Assembly (NCBI RefSeq): GCF_002744715.1
Contig: NZ_KZ319367.1
Coordinates: forward strand, 174,134 to 238,133
Direction: 5' to 3'
DNA from: Marinobacter profundi
GTDB lineage: Bacteria > Pseudomonadota > Gammaproteobacteria > Pseudomonadales > Oleiphilaceae
Length of the DNA: 64,000 nucleotides
Shown here: one piece after another, positions 1-9,449 of the stretch
Layout of the letters: every line of letters starts with the position of its first letter
Position numbering within the stretch: position 1 is the stretch's first letter
Translations under genes and position numbers: made by a program
Notes under the pieces: generated by a model
What the model saw: the letters and a program-made list of their open reading frames with translations, nothing else
Database searches by the model: none
Told to the model about the DNA's origin: nothing

Positions 1-447
1 CAGAACTCCCGGGCCACCAAGCTCGGGCCGGGACGGCTGGGATGGTTCACCTGGTATGTCCTGTGGGATCAGCGGATCTCCATGTGGACCAGCATTCTCG
101 GGCTGACCGCTGCCATCGTGGCTGCCATGAAGTACTCGTTCGTGATCCTGGTGGCTTACCTGCTGTGGATCGGTCTGACCCGGCTGGTACTGACGATCCT
201 GCTGATCGCCACAGGCCACCCGGTGGGGCCGGTGTACCCGGTCATCCTGTACTTCAACCAGATCTTCGGATCGCTAGTGAAAATCTATGTGTTCTTCCGG
301 CTGGACCGCCAGTCGTGGACACGCCAGAAAACCAGTTTCAGTGCCGACGCGGCTTCGTTTCAGCAGCAGCTGAACCGCTGGTCGTCACGAGCGATGACCT
401 TCTCTGCCGCCAGTGTTTTCCTGGCGCTGGTCATGATCATCGTGTGA
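1..447 (+). CDS. alg8: Alg8 mannuronan polymerase, 3' end only
   Basis: The frame is open from the first base and ends at TGA 445-447, so only the last 148 residues are present. They carry the end of the catalytic region (LLDQRIS-like stretch [10 protein letters not shown]) followed by hydrophobic helices (about residues 29-75 of the fragment) and a last C-terminal membrane segment ending in VMIIV. This matches the C-terminus of Alg8, the inner-membrane family 2 glycosyltransferase that polymerises GDP-mannuronate. The following PilZ protein Alg44 and the rest of the alginate operon support the call. The start and the catalytic Asp residues are off the left edge, as is any algD. Confidence rests mainly on context plus the recognisable tail. 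Confidence 0.9.
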   Translation, partial: QNSRATKLGPGRLGWFTWYVLWDQRISMWTSILGLTAAIVAAMKYSFVILVAYLLWIGLTRLVLTILLIATGHPVGPVYPVILYFNQIFGSLVKIYVFFRLDRQSWTRQKTSFSADAASFQQQLNRWSSRAMTFSAASVFLALVMIIV

Positions 448-453
448 CAGGAG

Positions 454-470
454 GCGGGATGACATCCCGC
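454..470 (+). other. Short intercistronic hairpin between alg8 and alg44
   Basis: A perfect inverted repeat, GCGGGAT-GAC-ATCCCGC (7-bp stem, 3-base loop), lies 6 bases after the alg8 stop. No T-run follows, so it does not look like a full terminator. It could be an mRNA processing or stability element in the 64-base gap before alg44. Function is inferred only from position. Confidence 0.35.
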
Positions 471-511
471 GAACAATCACCAAGGAATCAACACACTCAA
501 GGGCTAGAACA

Positions 512-1720
512 ATGAATACGGCAGCAGTTGCACCGCAATTTGTTCACGAATCCGAGGCTCAGCGCCAGTACGCACGGGTCAGGATACCGGCCAAGCTGTT
601 TGTCAGCCTGGATGGCACCACTTACAAGTTTCCCGTTGAGGATATTTCGGCGGGTGGTTTCAGCATCAACACCGGCAATCAGCCGCTGCGCACCGGGCGG
701 CTGTACCAGGGCCGGTTGATTTTCAAGGTTGACGGTTTCGACATGGCGGTGGAGGTGGGCTTCGTTCCACGCAACGTCAGTGCCAGCCAGGACCGCTGTG
801 GTTGTGAATTCCAGAACCTGGGGGCGAGCGAGGTCTCGGCCCTGCGCTATCTGATCACGTCGTTCCTCAGCGGCGAGCTGGTTTCCATGGGGGACGTGCT
901 CAACACGCTGTCCCGGGACAACTTTGCCAAGGCCCGCAAAACCAAGGGCAGTGCCGCCCTGGGTTTCCTGGGCAAGGTGCGGGCGACGGTGGGTAGCCTG
1001 ATTTTTCTCGGTATCGGCCTGATTGCCGCCTCCGTCGTGGCCTGGCAGTTATGGGAGATCTACTTCGTCACCCGGGCGGAGTCCGCCATGGTGGCCGCCG
1101 AGCAGATCCCGGTTCATGTTCCCAAAGACGCCAAGGTCACCACGCTGGTCACCGCCGGGCAGCAGGTCAAGGCTGGCGAGGCCATTGCCACTTTTGATGC
1201 GCCGATGCTGGCGTATGTCAACGAGCTGGTGGGTGAGGGTAACTACAGCATCGAACAGATCGAGGAGCTGATGGGGCAGAGCATTCGCGGCACCCTGACC
1301 AGCCCTTGTGACTGCAAGGTGCTGAATCTGCTACCGGCCCAGCAGCAGTACATGAGCCGCGGCGAACAACTGGCGGTGGTTGCCCCGCTGGATGCCTCCG
1401 CCCACGTTACCGCCCGCTTCAGCTTTGAAGATGGTGAGTCGCTGGAAGAGGGCCAGTCGGTCACCCTCCGCCTGCCTGGCGGTGATACCCAGGCGGGCCG
1501 GATCGAGTCCCTGTTTGTGGATGCCGAGCAGCCTAACCGTCCCGGCACTGCCATCAGTGCCCTGATCCGCGCCGAGGAGCCGCTGCCGCTGGCCGCTGTT
1601 GGGCGCCCCATTGGCGTGACGGTGGATACGTTCCAGTTCGGTACTTTGGGTCAGATCGGTGACCTGGACCCGATCGGTGACCTGGAAAAGGTGGCCGGCA
1701 AGGTCACCGGTAACCAGTGA
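512..1720 (+). CDS. alg44: Alg44, PilZ-domain c-di-GMP receptor of alginate polymerase
   Basis: A 402-residue inner-membrane protein that binds cyclic di-GMP and activates Alg8. The N-terminal PilZ domain (about residues 17-120) shows R18-QYA-R22 and D44-I-S46-A-G-G, matching the RxxxR and DxSxxG ligand-binding motifs and, as I recall them, the residues known in Pseudomonas Alg44. A single membrane helix follows near 160-186, then a periplasmic biotinyl-lipoyl/HlyD-like region (about 195-370) of the kind found in membrane-fusion proteins, which probably reaches toward AlgK/AlgE. Length is close to the roughly 390 residues usual for the family. The PilZ residues imply post-translational control of alginate synthesis by c-di-GMP. 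The downstream algK frame starts within a few bases of the stop. Confidence 0.95.
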   Translation: MNTAAVAPQFVHESEAQRQYARVRIPAKLFVSLDGTTYKFPVEDISAGGFSINTGNQPLRTGRLYQGRLIFKVDGFDMAVEVGFVPRNVSASQDRCGCEFQNLGASEVSALRYLITSFLSGELVSMGDVLNTLSRDNFAKARKTKGSAALGFLGKVRATVGSLIFLGIGLIAASVVAWQLWEIYFVTRAESAMVAAEQIPVHVPKDAKVTTLVTAGQQVKAGEAIATFDAPMLAYVNELVGEGNYSIEQIEELMGQSIRGTLTSPCDCKVLNLLPAQQQYMSRGEQLAVVAPLDASAHVTARFSFEDGESLEEGQSVTLRLPGGDTQAGRIESLFVDAEQPNRPGTAISALIRAEEPLPLAAVGRPIGVTVDTFQFGTLGQIGDLDPIGDLEKVAGKVTGNQ

Positions 1721-1734
1721 GGGAGCGCCGCGAC

Positions 1735-3111
1735 ATGTACCGAGTAGCGTGCACGATCAGCCTGTTAGTGGCCGGTCTGGCCGGCTGTGGCAGCCTGCCG
1801 GACATTGGCCGGGCCGAACAGACGGCCGCTGCCGGCAACGTGGCCGAGGCCCGGGCGCAGCTTGAGGAGCTGGCACGATTTGGCCTGCCGGAGGCCCAGG
1901 TGGAGCTGGGCGACCTCTATGCCGACGAAGATTCGGACGAGTCGCGCAAGCAGGCCCTGGCCTGGTACCGCAAGGCCGAGGCCCAGGGCAGTAAGCGGGC
2001 GTCGCTCCGGCTCGGCAAGATGTTTGCCCGGGATGGCCGTACGGCAAAGGAAAGGGCCTACGGCGCCCGATACCTGCGCAAGGCCCTTGCAGCGGGCGAT
2101 GACTCGGCGGTGATCCCCCTGGTCAACCTCTACCTCGAGTATCCGCAGGAGTTCCCGAACGAGGATCCGGTTGCATTGATCGAGCGGGCGAGGGCCGCCG
2201 GCGACCCGGCCGGCGACTATGCCCTGGCCCGGTACTACGTGCTCAGTGGCCAGGGTGAACAGCGGGCAGGCGATATCGAAGCCCTGTGTACGCCCATTGC
2301 CGAAGCGCAGCCCAAGTGCTTCCAGCTGCTGGCGGGTGTCTACCTCAGCCAGCAGCGGGATGACGAGTTCCGGGCGCTGGTTCAGCGGGCGCAGGGGGCG
2401 TGGGAGTCCGGCCAGCTGGAAGACCGCGACCTGTACCTGTTTGCCCGCTGGCTGTCCGGTGACGAGTCGCCCCGCGCTCAGGTGGGCACCACCAATGAGC
2501 TGTACCTGCAGCTGACGCCGGATTATGTGCCGGCGCTGACCGCCAGGGCCCGGCTGATCATGGAGCATAACTACCTGGCCAACCCGGAGGCCGTGATCGA
2601 AATGCTCGAAGAAGCGAGGGCAAAGGGCGACCAGAAGGCCACCCTCGCCCTGGCGCGAGCCTATGAGCGCGGCCGCATCGTGCCGGCGCAGCCGGACAAG
2701 GCCATTGAGCTGGCGAAGGAAGTGCGGGAGCGCTACCCGTCTGCGGACTACCTGTTGGGTCGCATTTACAAGAAGGGCTATCTGGGCGAAGCCGATCCGG
2801 AGCAGGCCCTGCATTACCTGCTCAAGGCGGCTCGCAGGGGGTTCCCGAAAGCGGATTATGCCCTCGCCGAAATGTACTGGGAGGGCAAGGGCCTGGCGGT
2901 CAACCGTCAGTATGCCTGGTCCTTTGCAATGCTGGCCCTGGCCGGCGGCGTGGAGCGTGCGCGGGATCTGATGAAGGAGATGCTCCCGTCGCTGCCGCGC
3001 CATGTCGAGCTTGCGGCAGAAGAGCTGTTCAGGCAGGAGCGGGCGGCGCGCCGGCAAATGCTGGCCTCTCGTACCGGCAAGTCCGCAACCACCGATTCTC
3101 AAGGAGGATAA
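1735..3111 (+). CDS. algK: AlgK, outer-membrane lipoprotein with TPR/Sel1-like repeats
   Basis: A 458-residue periplasmic scaffold that helps place the AlgE porin and contacts AlgX. The chosen ATG (1735) gives a lipoprotein signal MYRVACTISLLVAGLAGC with a lipobox LAGC, Cys18 being the expected lipidation site; an AGGGAG stands about 9 bases upstream. A GTG at 1717 overlapping the alg44 stop would add six residues and is the alternative. The mature protein is helical with repeated Ala/Leu/Tyr-rich Sel1-type units (for example YALARYYV, LALARAYERG, YLLGRIYKKGYLG, YALAEMYWEGKG). Length fits the Pseudomonas protein (about 475). It lies between alg44 and algE, as in all known alginate operons. 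Confidence 0.93.
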   Translation: MYRVACTISLLVAGLAGCGSLPDIGRAEQTAAAGNVAEARAQLEELARFGLPEAQVELGDLYADEDSDESRKQALAWYRKAEAQGSKRASLRLGKMFARDGRTAKERAYGARYLRKALAAGDDSAVIPLVNLYLEYPQEFPNEDPVALIERARAAGDPAGDYALARYYVLSGQGEQRAGDIEALCTPIAEAQPKCFQLLAGVYLSQQRDDEFRALVQRAQGAWESGQLEDRDLYLFARWLSGDESPRAQVGTTNELYLQLTPDYVPALTARARLIMEHNYLANPEAVIEMLEEARAKGDQKATLALARAYERGRIVPAQPDKAIELAKEVRERYPSADYLLGRIYKKGYLGEADPEQALHYLLKAARRGFPKADYALAEMYWEGKGLAVNRQYAWSFAMLALAGGVERARDLMKEMLPSLPRHVELAAEELFRQERAARRQMLASRTGKSATTDSQGG

Positions 3112-3116
3112 CTTCC

Positions 3117-4553
3117 ATGCAGTTCCCGAAAATCAACCGTCTTACCAGGCTGACGGTATCTGTTGGTTGCCTGGCATCGATGACTGCTTCGCCGCTGCTG
3201 GCGGAGGAGGAGCCCCTGCAGGAGCAGAGCTACCCTCGCTTGCTTGAGCAGAATATCAGTTCCAAGTTCAGCGTGATCAGCGAGGGGGATCGCCGGCTGG
3301 GCCTGACCCCCGGAAACGAGATCAGCTCTGATGAGGTGGGTATCGACATCAAACCCGAGTGGGTGTGGCAACTGTCGCCCCACTGGCGTTCCAAACTCCG
3401 CCTGCAGGCCTTTGCCGCCACCGGCCAGGTGGATGTGAGTGACGAAGTTGGCGGAACCACCACCGATGGATTTGTCGCATTGCGGGAGGCCTGGCTGGAT
3501 TACAACGGGCTGACCGATTACCCCGGCGAATCCATCCGCTTTGGCCGCGAGCGGCTGAAGGAAGATTCCGGTCTGTGGTGGGACGACGATATCACCCTGA
3601 CCCGCTGGATTTTCGATACCACGCTGCTGGACGCCACGGTCGGGGTCGCCCAGAAGCTTGCCGAGCTGCGCACGGATGCCAATGAGCTGCCGGAAGAGGA
3701 ACAGGATATTGCCCGGTTCTTCGCCAATACCCGCTGGCAGTGGCGCAAGGATCATTACCTCGGCTTCCTGGTCACCCATGGTGAGGGCTACGGCGACCAG
3801 GTTGAAGAACTGGCGGCCCGGGGTGAACCCCTGGACGAGGGGCGCGACGGCTCCCTGACCTGGGCCGGGGTGAGTGCGGATCGTGACTACTTCGACTGGC
3901 AGTCCCATAACACCTGGCAGTACTTCGCCTCGGTGGGCGCGGTGACCGGCAGCGAGTCGGTCAGCGTCGCCGATGCCACTGCGGCAAGCGGTTACAGCGC
4001 CCGTGAGCGGGATGTCAACGGCTGGGCCGCCGATCTCGGGTTGCGGGCGCAGCTTACCGACACCCCTCGCTGGGTGATCGGTGCCCACGGTGCCATGGCG
4101 TCCGGCGGTGGCGATGCCGACGACAGCGATGCCTTCCGCCAGACCAGCCTGGAGAGCAACCGGTCCCGTTTCACCGGTACCCGCTCCCAGGTGCAGCGCT
4201 TCGGCGAGGCCATCCAGCCGGAGTGGAGCAACCTCACGGTTGCCACCCTGTATACCGCGATTTCTGATCGCGACGTGTGGGACGCCAACCTGCTGTATCA
4301 CCGCTACTGGCTGGAGGACAAGAACGGTGCCGTGTACTCCGACCTGGTGGAGCCCGGCTTTACCGGTGCCAGCGATGATCTGGGTGAATCGGTAGACCTG
4401 GTAATCGGCTATTACGGGGACAGTTCGCGAACCTCCTGGGCAGCGTTCGATGTGGTGTTCCGCGGTGGCGTGTTCCTGCCCGGTGACGCCTATGGCGATC
4501 AGGCAGACGATGTCCGCCACCGGGTGGTTCTCGATCTGGCGAAGCGCTTCTAG
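3117..4553 (+). CDS. algE: AlgE, alginate outer-membrane export porin
   Basis: A 478-residue beta-barrel protein forming the outer-membrane exit for alginate. An N-terminal signal peptide (about 1-29, ending SPLLA before EEEPLQ) is followed by alternating hydrophobic/polar strands typical of an 18-strand barrel, and the chain ends with an aromatic residue (LAKRF), as outer-membrane proteins do. The internal stretch with FVALREAWLDYNGL and IRFGRERLKEDSGLWWDDDITLTRWIFDTTLL is the recognisable AlgE family core. The RBS AAGGAGG (3101-3107) lies 9 bases before the ATG and overlaps the algK stop, which indicates tight coupling. Length matches the family (about 490). Confidence 0.94.
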   Translation: MQFPKINRLTRLTVSVGCLASMTASPLLAEEEPLQEQSYPRLLEQNISSKFSVISEGDRRLGLTPGNEISSDEVGIDIKPEWVWQLSPHWRSKLRLQAFAATGQVDVSDEVGGTTTDGFVALREAWLDYNGLTDYPGESIRFGRERLKEDSGLWWDDDITLTRWIFDTTLLDATVGVAQKLAELRTDANELPEEEQDIARFFANTRWQWRKDHYLGFLVTHGEGYGDQVEELAARGEPLDEGRDGSLTWAGVSADRDYFDWQSHNTWQYFASVGAVTGSESVSVADATAASGYSARERDVNGWAADLGLRAQLTDTPRWVIGAHGAMASGGGDADDSDAFRQTSLESNRSRFTGTRSQVQRFGEAIQPEWSNLTVATLYTAISDRDVWDANLLYHRYWLEDKNGAVYSDLVEPGFTGASDDLGESVDLVIGYYGDSSRTSWAAFDVVFRGGVFLPGDAYGDQADDVRHRVVLDLAKRF

Positions 4554-4562
4554 GGGGCAGTC

Positions 4563-6131
4563 ATGAAGGCCGCAATCAATTGCTTTGCGCTCGTGGCACT
4601 GGTGCTGGTGAGTATTTCACCTGCCCACGGTGCCGGTAGCCGGCACGGTGCCATTCGTGGCAGTACCGCCACACCACCGGTGGTGACCGCGCCCGCGCTC
4701 GAAGATTACGGGATGGAGGTGCAGTCCAGCGAGGCGGTGGTCCGTGACAAGCCGGAGTTGCCGGATCTTTCCGGCTACACCCGCGAGGGTGTTGAGGCCC
4801 GGCTGAACGGTCGTCCGGACGGACCTCCCCAGGTGGTGGTACAGCGGATAGCCGATGTGGCGGCACTGGGTGACTTTGTCGACGAAGGTCGTGCCCGGGA
4901 GTGGGTGGTTCGCCAGTTCTCCCACCCGCAGGCCATTCTGGTGAACAGTGGCAAGGTCACCCTTGAGGATGTTCACCGCCTGGTCAACGACAAGCGATAT
5001 GTCGAGAAGCGGGAGGACGGCGCCTACATCGTCCGCCTGCCCCTGGCGATCCGCCAGGATGCCACGCTGGTGCTGCGGGATGACACCCTGTTGCTGTCTG
5101 AAGAGCGGGGTTCCTTCATTGCCAATGATGGCTGGATGTTTGCCATCGACAGCAAGATCCTTGGCTGGCGGGAAAAGGAAAATGGTCCGGCCGTATTCCG
5201 CAAGGCGGCGGACTTCCGCCCGTTCTTTGTCAGCTGGGGGGGCAGCGAGACGTTTATCCTCGGTACCGAAATGGCCTATCTCGGCTACAACCAGAGTAAG
5301 TCCTATGGCTTCTCCGTGGCCCAGTACTCGGAGTTCGACAACGCCCGTCTGAAGCGGAGCGCACCCCATGCCTGGCTGGTGGAGTCCACCTTCCACGAAA
5401 TCTACTACGGCTTCTACTGCTATGAGGCGGAAGACGTGGCCATCGTCAACAACGTCTATCACGACAACATCGTGTACGGCATCGACCCCCACGACTACTC
5501 CAGCAACCTGATCATTGCCGGTAACGAGGTGTACGGCACCCGCGAGAAGCACGGAATCATCATTTCCCGCGAGGTCAACGACAGCTGGATCATCGGCAAC
5601 CGCAGCTACCGCAATGGCTTGTCGGGCATCGTGCTGGACCGCCAAAGCCGCCGCAACGTGGTCGCCGACAATGTGGTGTACGACAACAACGGTGATGGCA
5701 TTGGCCTGTACGAGTCCCCGGATAACCTGCTGTGGGGCAACCGGCTGATGAACAACCTGCGCAACGGCATCCGCGTGCGCAACAGCACCGATGTCGGCGT
5801 GTACCACAACGTGGCGGTGTTCAACGGCACCTGGGGGATCCTCGGTCAGCTCAAGGATCTGTCCGCGACCGACCGGGATTTCGAGGAAGACTTCTACGAC
5901 TACGCGGTGTCGATGACGGTGGTCGGCGGTGAACTGGCCTCCAACGCCAGTGGCCCGATCAATACCGACAACCCCCAGTACATCGCGCTCTATGGGGTGG
6001 ACATGCGTTTCCCCCGGTCGAAGGCGGGTATCCATTTCAGTGGCGTACTGGGTGAGCACCAGATGCAGATTTTCGACGCGCTGATGAACCAGGACCGGGC
6101 GGTACTGCTGCAGCCGCTCTCCATGCGGTGA
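4563..6131 (+). CDS. algG: AlgG, mannuronan C5-epimerase
   Basis: A 522-residue periplasmic enzyme that converts beta-D-mannuronate to alpha-L-guluronate within the polymer. A signal peptide (about 1-24, ending AHG/A) is followed by a right-handed beta-helix with repeated N-x-V/I-x-x-N turns (for example SNLIIAGNEVYG, DSWIIGNRSYRNG, RRNVVADNVVYDNNGDG). The catalytic DPHD motif is at D308-P-H310-D311, the same arrangement as in the Pseudomonas enzyme (about 543 residues). The gene starts 9 bases after algE. Besides editing the polymer, AlgG is known to protect it from AlgL in the periplasm. Confidence 0.95.
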   Translation: MKAAINCFALVALVLVSISPAHGAGSRHGAIRGSTATPPVVTAPALEDYGMEVQSSEAVVRDKPELPDLSGYTREGVEARLNGRPDGPPQVVVQRIADVAALGDFVDEGRAREWVVRQFSHPQAILVNSGKVTLEDVHRLVNDKRYVEKREDGAYIVRLPLAIRQDATLVLRDDTLLLSEERGSFIANDGWMFAIDSKILGWREKENGPAVFRKAADFRPFFVSWGGSETFILGTEMAYLGYNQSKSYGFSVAQYSEFDNARLKRSAPHAWLVESTFHEIYYGFYCYEAEDVAIVNNVYHDNIVYGIDPHDYSSNLIIAGNEVYGTREKHGIIISREVNDSWIIGNRSYRNGLSGIVLDRQSRRNVVADNVVYDNNGDGIGLYESPDNLLWGNRLMNNLRNGIRVRNSTDVGVYHNVAVFNGTWGILGQLKDLSATDRDFEEDFYDYAVSMTVVGGELASNASGPINTDNPQYIALYGVDMRFPRSKAGIHFSGVLGEHQMQIFDALMNQDRAVLLQPLSMR

Positions 6132-6166
6132 GCGTCCGGGCCCCGCGGGTTATATAGGGAGATATC

Positions 6167-7585
6167 ATGGTTTTCTCGTCCAACATATTCCTGTTTCTGT
6201 TCTTGCCGGCGTTTCTGGGGCTGTACTACCTGACGCCGTTCCGGCACCGGTCCTGGGTCATCCTGATCGGCAGCTATGCGTTCTATGCCTGGTGGCGGGT
6301 GGACTTCGTGCTGCTGTTCTTCGCCGTCACCCTGTGGAATTACCTGATCGGCCTGGGTATCCATCGCGCCGGTACCGGAACAGCACTGGCCCGTAAATGG
6401 GTTGCTGTGGGGGTCGCTGGTGACCTGGCAACCCTGGGGTACTTCAAGTACGCCAACTTCGGGGTCGATAGCCTGAACAGCCTGCTGGTCTCCGCGGGCA
6501 GTCAGCCGCTGGAACTGGCCCACATCATCCTGCCCATCGGGATCTCGTTCTATATCTTCCAGGCGATTTCCTATGTGGTCGATGTCTATCGCGGTGACAC
6601 TGAGCCGACTCGCCGGTTTGTAGATTTCGCCGCGTTCATTGCACTGTTCCCCCAGCTGATTGCCGGCCCGGTGCTGCGCTACAAGGACCTGGCGGACCAG
6701 TTTGCCTACCGTACCCATACCATGGAGAAGTTCGGGGAGGGCGCCGTCCGGTTCATGCAGGGCTTTGTCAAAAAAGTCTTCATAGCCGACTCGATTGCGC
6801 CTCTGGCGGACAACGCCTTTGCCCTGGCTGATCCGACCACCGCCGACGCCTGGCTGGGGGCGCTGGCTTACACCGCCCAACTGTATTTCGACTTCTCCGG
6901 ATACTCGGACATGGCCATTGGTCTGGGCCTGATGATGGGCTTCCGGTTCAACGAAAACTTCAACCAGCCTTATGTCAGCCAGAGTATTACCGAGTTCTGG
7001 CGGCGCTGGCACATCAGCCTGTCGTCGTGGTTGCGTGACTATCTCTATGTGCCACTGGGTGGCAACCGCAAGGGCACTTTCAAAACCTACCGTAATCTGA
7101 TGCTCACCATGTTGTTAGGTGGTCTCTGGCATGGTGCCAACTGGACCTTCCTGCTGTGGGGCGCCTGGCACGGCGGGATACTGGCCATTGAACGCTGGCT
7201 CGGGGTGTCGGCCAATCCGCAGGGCTTTCGGGTACTGCGCTGGGCCCTGACGCTGCTGTTGGTGGTGATCGGCTGGGTCACTTTCCGGGCCAGCAGTATT
7301 GGCGAGGCGTTCGCGTTCTACCAGGCGATGTTCACCCTGGATGGCAGCGGGCTGAGTGCGGCTTATCTGCAGGGCATCCGTGACCTGAACATTGCCATCC
7401 TGGTGCTGGCCTATGGCGTCATTGCGGCGATGGGCCTGCGGGACCGTCTCCATCAGCAGGGTATCCGGGTGACCGGGCCCGGCTGGCGGTCGGTAGCGGC
7501 CCCGTTGCTGGTGCCGGTATTTGCCCTGGCGGTGCTGAAGCTCTCTGCCGAAAGCTTCTCACCCTTCCTTTACTTCCAGTTCTGA
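6167..7585 (+). CDS. algI: AlgI, MBOAT-family alginate O-acetyltransferase
   Basis: A 472-residue polytopic inner-membrane protein that moves acetyl groups across the membrane for alginate O-acetylation. It begins MVFSSNIFLFLFLPAFLGLYY, the standard MBOAT opening, has many hydrophobic helices, and carries the family motif LGGLWHGANWTF with H322, which corresponds to the essential MBOAT histidine. The RBS AGGGAG lies just upstream. In Pseudomonas algX and algL separate algG and algI; here algI follows algG directly. Partners are AlgJ, AlgF and AlgX encoded downstream. Confidence 0.94.
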   Translation: MVFSSNIFLFLFLPAFLGLYYLTPFRHRSWVILIGSYAFYAWWRVDFVLLFFAVTLWNYLIGLGIHRAGTGTALARKWVAVGVAGDLATLGYFKYANFGVDSLNSLLVSAGSQPLELAHIILPIGISFYIFQAISYVVDVYRGDTEPTRRFVDFAAFIALFPQLIAGPVLRYKDLADQFAYRTHTMEKFGEGAVRFMQGFVKKVFIADSIAPLADNAFALADPTTADAWLGALAYTAQLYFDFSGYSDMAIGLGLMMGFRFNENFNQPYVSQSITEFWRRWHISLSSWLRDYLYVPLGGNRKGTFKTYRNLMLTMLLGGLWHGANWTFLLWGAWHGGILAIERWLGVSANPQGFRVLRWALTLLLVVIGWVTFRASSIGEAFAFYQAMFTLDGSGLSAAYLQGIRDLNIAILVLAYGVIAAMGLRDRLHQQGIRVTGPGWRSVAAPLLVPVFALAVLKLSAESFSPFLYFQF

Positions 7586-7596
7586 GGGGAACCGCA

Positions 7597-8748
7597 ATGA
7601 CTGCGACTTCTGCACGACTGACCGCTTACCTGTTCATTGTGATGGTGATCGGGCTTGGGCTGCTGTCCCTGAAGCCACTTACCGAGTACGAGGCCTCCGG
7701 GGAGCTGGACGCCCTGACCGGGGAGTGGGCACGCAAACTGGAGTCCCATTACGATGAGCGCTTCCCGGTGCGGGACCTGGGCACTAACCTTTGGGCGGCT
7801 ATCAACTTTGTGCTGTTCAGGGAAGGCCGGCCCGGCGTTATTGTGGGCCAGCATGGCTGGCTGTTCAGCTCTGAAGAGTTCTATCCCGAGGCCGCCGAGC
7901 CCGGTCTGGTGGACACCAATCTGGAGCGGGTGAAGGTCATCAGCCAGCACCTGCGCCGCCAGGGCATTCCTCTGGTCGTCCTGGTGGTGCCGGCAAAGGC
8001 CCGCATCTATGAGGACAAGCTTGCCGGGGAGCAGCCTGCCAGGGAAATGGCGTCACTGTACAACCGCCTGCTGGCCACCCTCGACATTGCCGGTGTGCCG
8101 GCCCCCGCACTGGCGGATGAGCTGGATGAAGCTGCCGCCGAGGGCACCCAGGTGTTCCTGCGCACCGATACCCACTGGTCTCCGGTGGGGGCAGACTTGT
8201 TTGCCCGCCAGGCGGCCACCCACATCCGTGATGTGTTTGACGACCAGCCCTGGGGCGAGCAGACCTTCTTCACCACCCAGGAAGAACCCATTCGTCACCG
8301 TGGCGACCTGCTCAATTACATTCCGGTTGACCCGCTGTTCAGCGGGCTTGGCCCGGCTCCGGACATGTTCTCACCGCGAACCACCGCAGCCGGTAACAGC
8401 ACGTCAGATGCCAGCGAGTCGCTGTTTGGCGAGGCCGACACCGGCACTGTGCTGGTGGGTACCAGTTACAGCGCCAACCCGTTGTGGGACTTCCCCGGTG
8501 CTCTGCGCAAGTACCTTGGCCGGGACCTGATCAATGTGGCCGAAGAGGGCAAGGGCCCGATCGTGCCGATGGTGGAGTACCTGCAGTCTTCCGACTTCCG
8601 CGATCACCCGCCCGAGCTGGTGATCTGGGAATTCCCTGAACGTTACCTGGCCCGGCCGGTGGAATCGGAGCAGGTCACTGCCTGGTTCCGCCAGGCGGGC
8701 GCGCTGTACGCCCAGCGGCCCGGTATCGAATCCGCAACCAACCCGTGA
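7597..8748 (+). CDS. algJ: AlgJ, periplasmic SGNH-type alginate acetylation protein
   Basis: A 383-residue membrane-anchored periplasmic protein with acetylesterase/acetyl-transfer chemistry. One N-terminal hydrophobic segment (about 5-25) acts as an uncleaved signal anchor. The SGNH-like catalytic set is visible: D191-T-H193-W in RTDTHWSPVGAD, and S290 in LVGTSYSANPLWDF; these positions are close to the D190/H192/S288 I recall for the Pseudomonas protein. The sequence GWLFSSEEFYPE near residue 88 is also typical of the AlgJ/AlgX family. It begins 11 bases after algI, consistent with one transcript. AlgX downstream is its paralogue; the signal anchor and the I-J-F order separate the two. Confidence 0.93.
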   Translation: MTATSARLTAYLFIVMVIGLGLLSLKPLTEYEASGELDALTGEWARKLESHYDERFPVRDLGTNLWAAINFVLFREGRPGVIVGQHGWLFSSEEFYPEAAEPGLVDTNLERVKVISQHLRRQGIPLVVLVVPAKARIYEDKLAGEQPAREMASLYNRLLATLDIAGVPAPALADELDEAAAEGTQVFLRTDTHWSPVGADLFARQAATHIRDVFDDQPWGEQTFFTTQEEPIRHRGDLLNYIPVDPLFSGLGPAPDMFSPRTTAAGNSTSDASESLFGEADTGTVLVGTSYSANPLWDFPGALRKYLGRDLINVAEEGKGPIVPMVEYLQSSDFRDHPPELVIWEFPERYLARPVESEQVTAWFRQAGALYAQRPGIESATNP

Positions 8749-8758
8749 GGAAAGCACC

Positions 8759-9415
8759 ATGCAAACACCAATCCGTAACCGTCTTGTTTTTCTGTTCAGT
8801 CTGCTTCTGCTGCTGCCGGTGGCGGCGGCCCAGGCCGGCGAGGAAGCCTTGTACGCCGCAGAGGCCCCGGATGGCGCCGCCTTTATCCGTATCATCAACG
8901 CCAACACCGGCGGCGGGATTGCCGAGGGGCGCATAGGTGGCAAGGCAATCAAGGACGTCGAGCCGCTCGAGGCGAGTGCCTATATCTATCTTCCGGAAGG
9001 CAGTTATGAGCTGTCGGTGGGCGGCAAGAGCGAGGCCGTAACCATGGCCAGTAACCGCTTCTATACCGCAGTTGTCACCGGGACCGGCGAGCTGAAAGTG
9101 CTCGAAGACGCCGACTTTGATAACCCCCGCAAGGCCCTGGTGTCGTTCTACAACCTGACCGACTCCGCAACCGTCACCCTCAAAACGGCGGACGGCAAGG
9201 TGGCCGTGACCGATCCGGTGGCGCCGATGCAGATGGCCAATCGCGAGATCAATGCCGTCAAGGTGGCCATGGGTGCCTTCAGCAAGGACCAGGCGCTGGC
9301 CAAAACCAGCGAGGTTAACCTGCAGCGCGGCAAAGTGTTCAGCTTCTTCGCCATTGAAGTGGGTGGGCAGCCGCGCCTGGTCGTCGCCGAGAACCGTGTT
9401 GATACCTCGGCCTGA
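8759..9415 (+). CDS. algF: AlgF, periplasmic alginate O-acetylation adaptor
   Basis: A 218-residue secreted protein needed for alginate acetylation, thought to bridge AlgI/AlgJ and AlgX. A clear signal peptide (residues 1-26, ending AAAQA/G) is followed by two beta-rich halves: AAFIRIINANTGGG through YTAVVTG, then ALVSFYNLTDS through FFAIEVGG. This two-domain pattern and length fit the family (about 216 in Pseudomonas). It starts 10 bases after the algJ stop with a GAGG Shine-Dalgarno. No catalytic motif is expected or seen. Confidence 0.92.
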   Translation: MQTPIRNRLVFLFSLLLLLPVAAAQAGEEALYAAEAPDGAAFIRIINANTGGGIAEGRIGGKAIKDVEPLEASAYIYLPEGSYELSVGGKSEAVTMASNRFYTAVVTGTGELKVLEDADFDNPRKALVSFYNLTDSATVTLKTADGKVAVTDPVAPMQMANREINAVKVAMGAFSKDQALAKTSEVNLQRGKVFSFFAIEVGGQPRLVVAENRVDTSA

Positions 9416-9449
9416 GGTCAACCTTTACCAGTGAGGTAACAGAATCCCG

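Noticed and set aside
42..515. Open frame overlapping alg8 and alg44
   Set aside because: It is a shadow of alg8 in another frame; the alg8 frame matches known protein and the alternative does not.
3099..4520. Long minus-strand open frame opposite algE
   Set aside because: A frame on the antisense of a high-GC gene, rich in Gly/His/Val/Gln with no RBS; the + strand AlgE is clear.
4617..6059. Long minus-strand open frame opposite algG
   Set aside because: Antisense shadow with abnormal Val/His content; AlgG on the + strand is supported by its DPHD motif.
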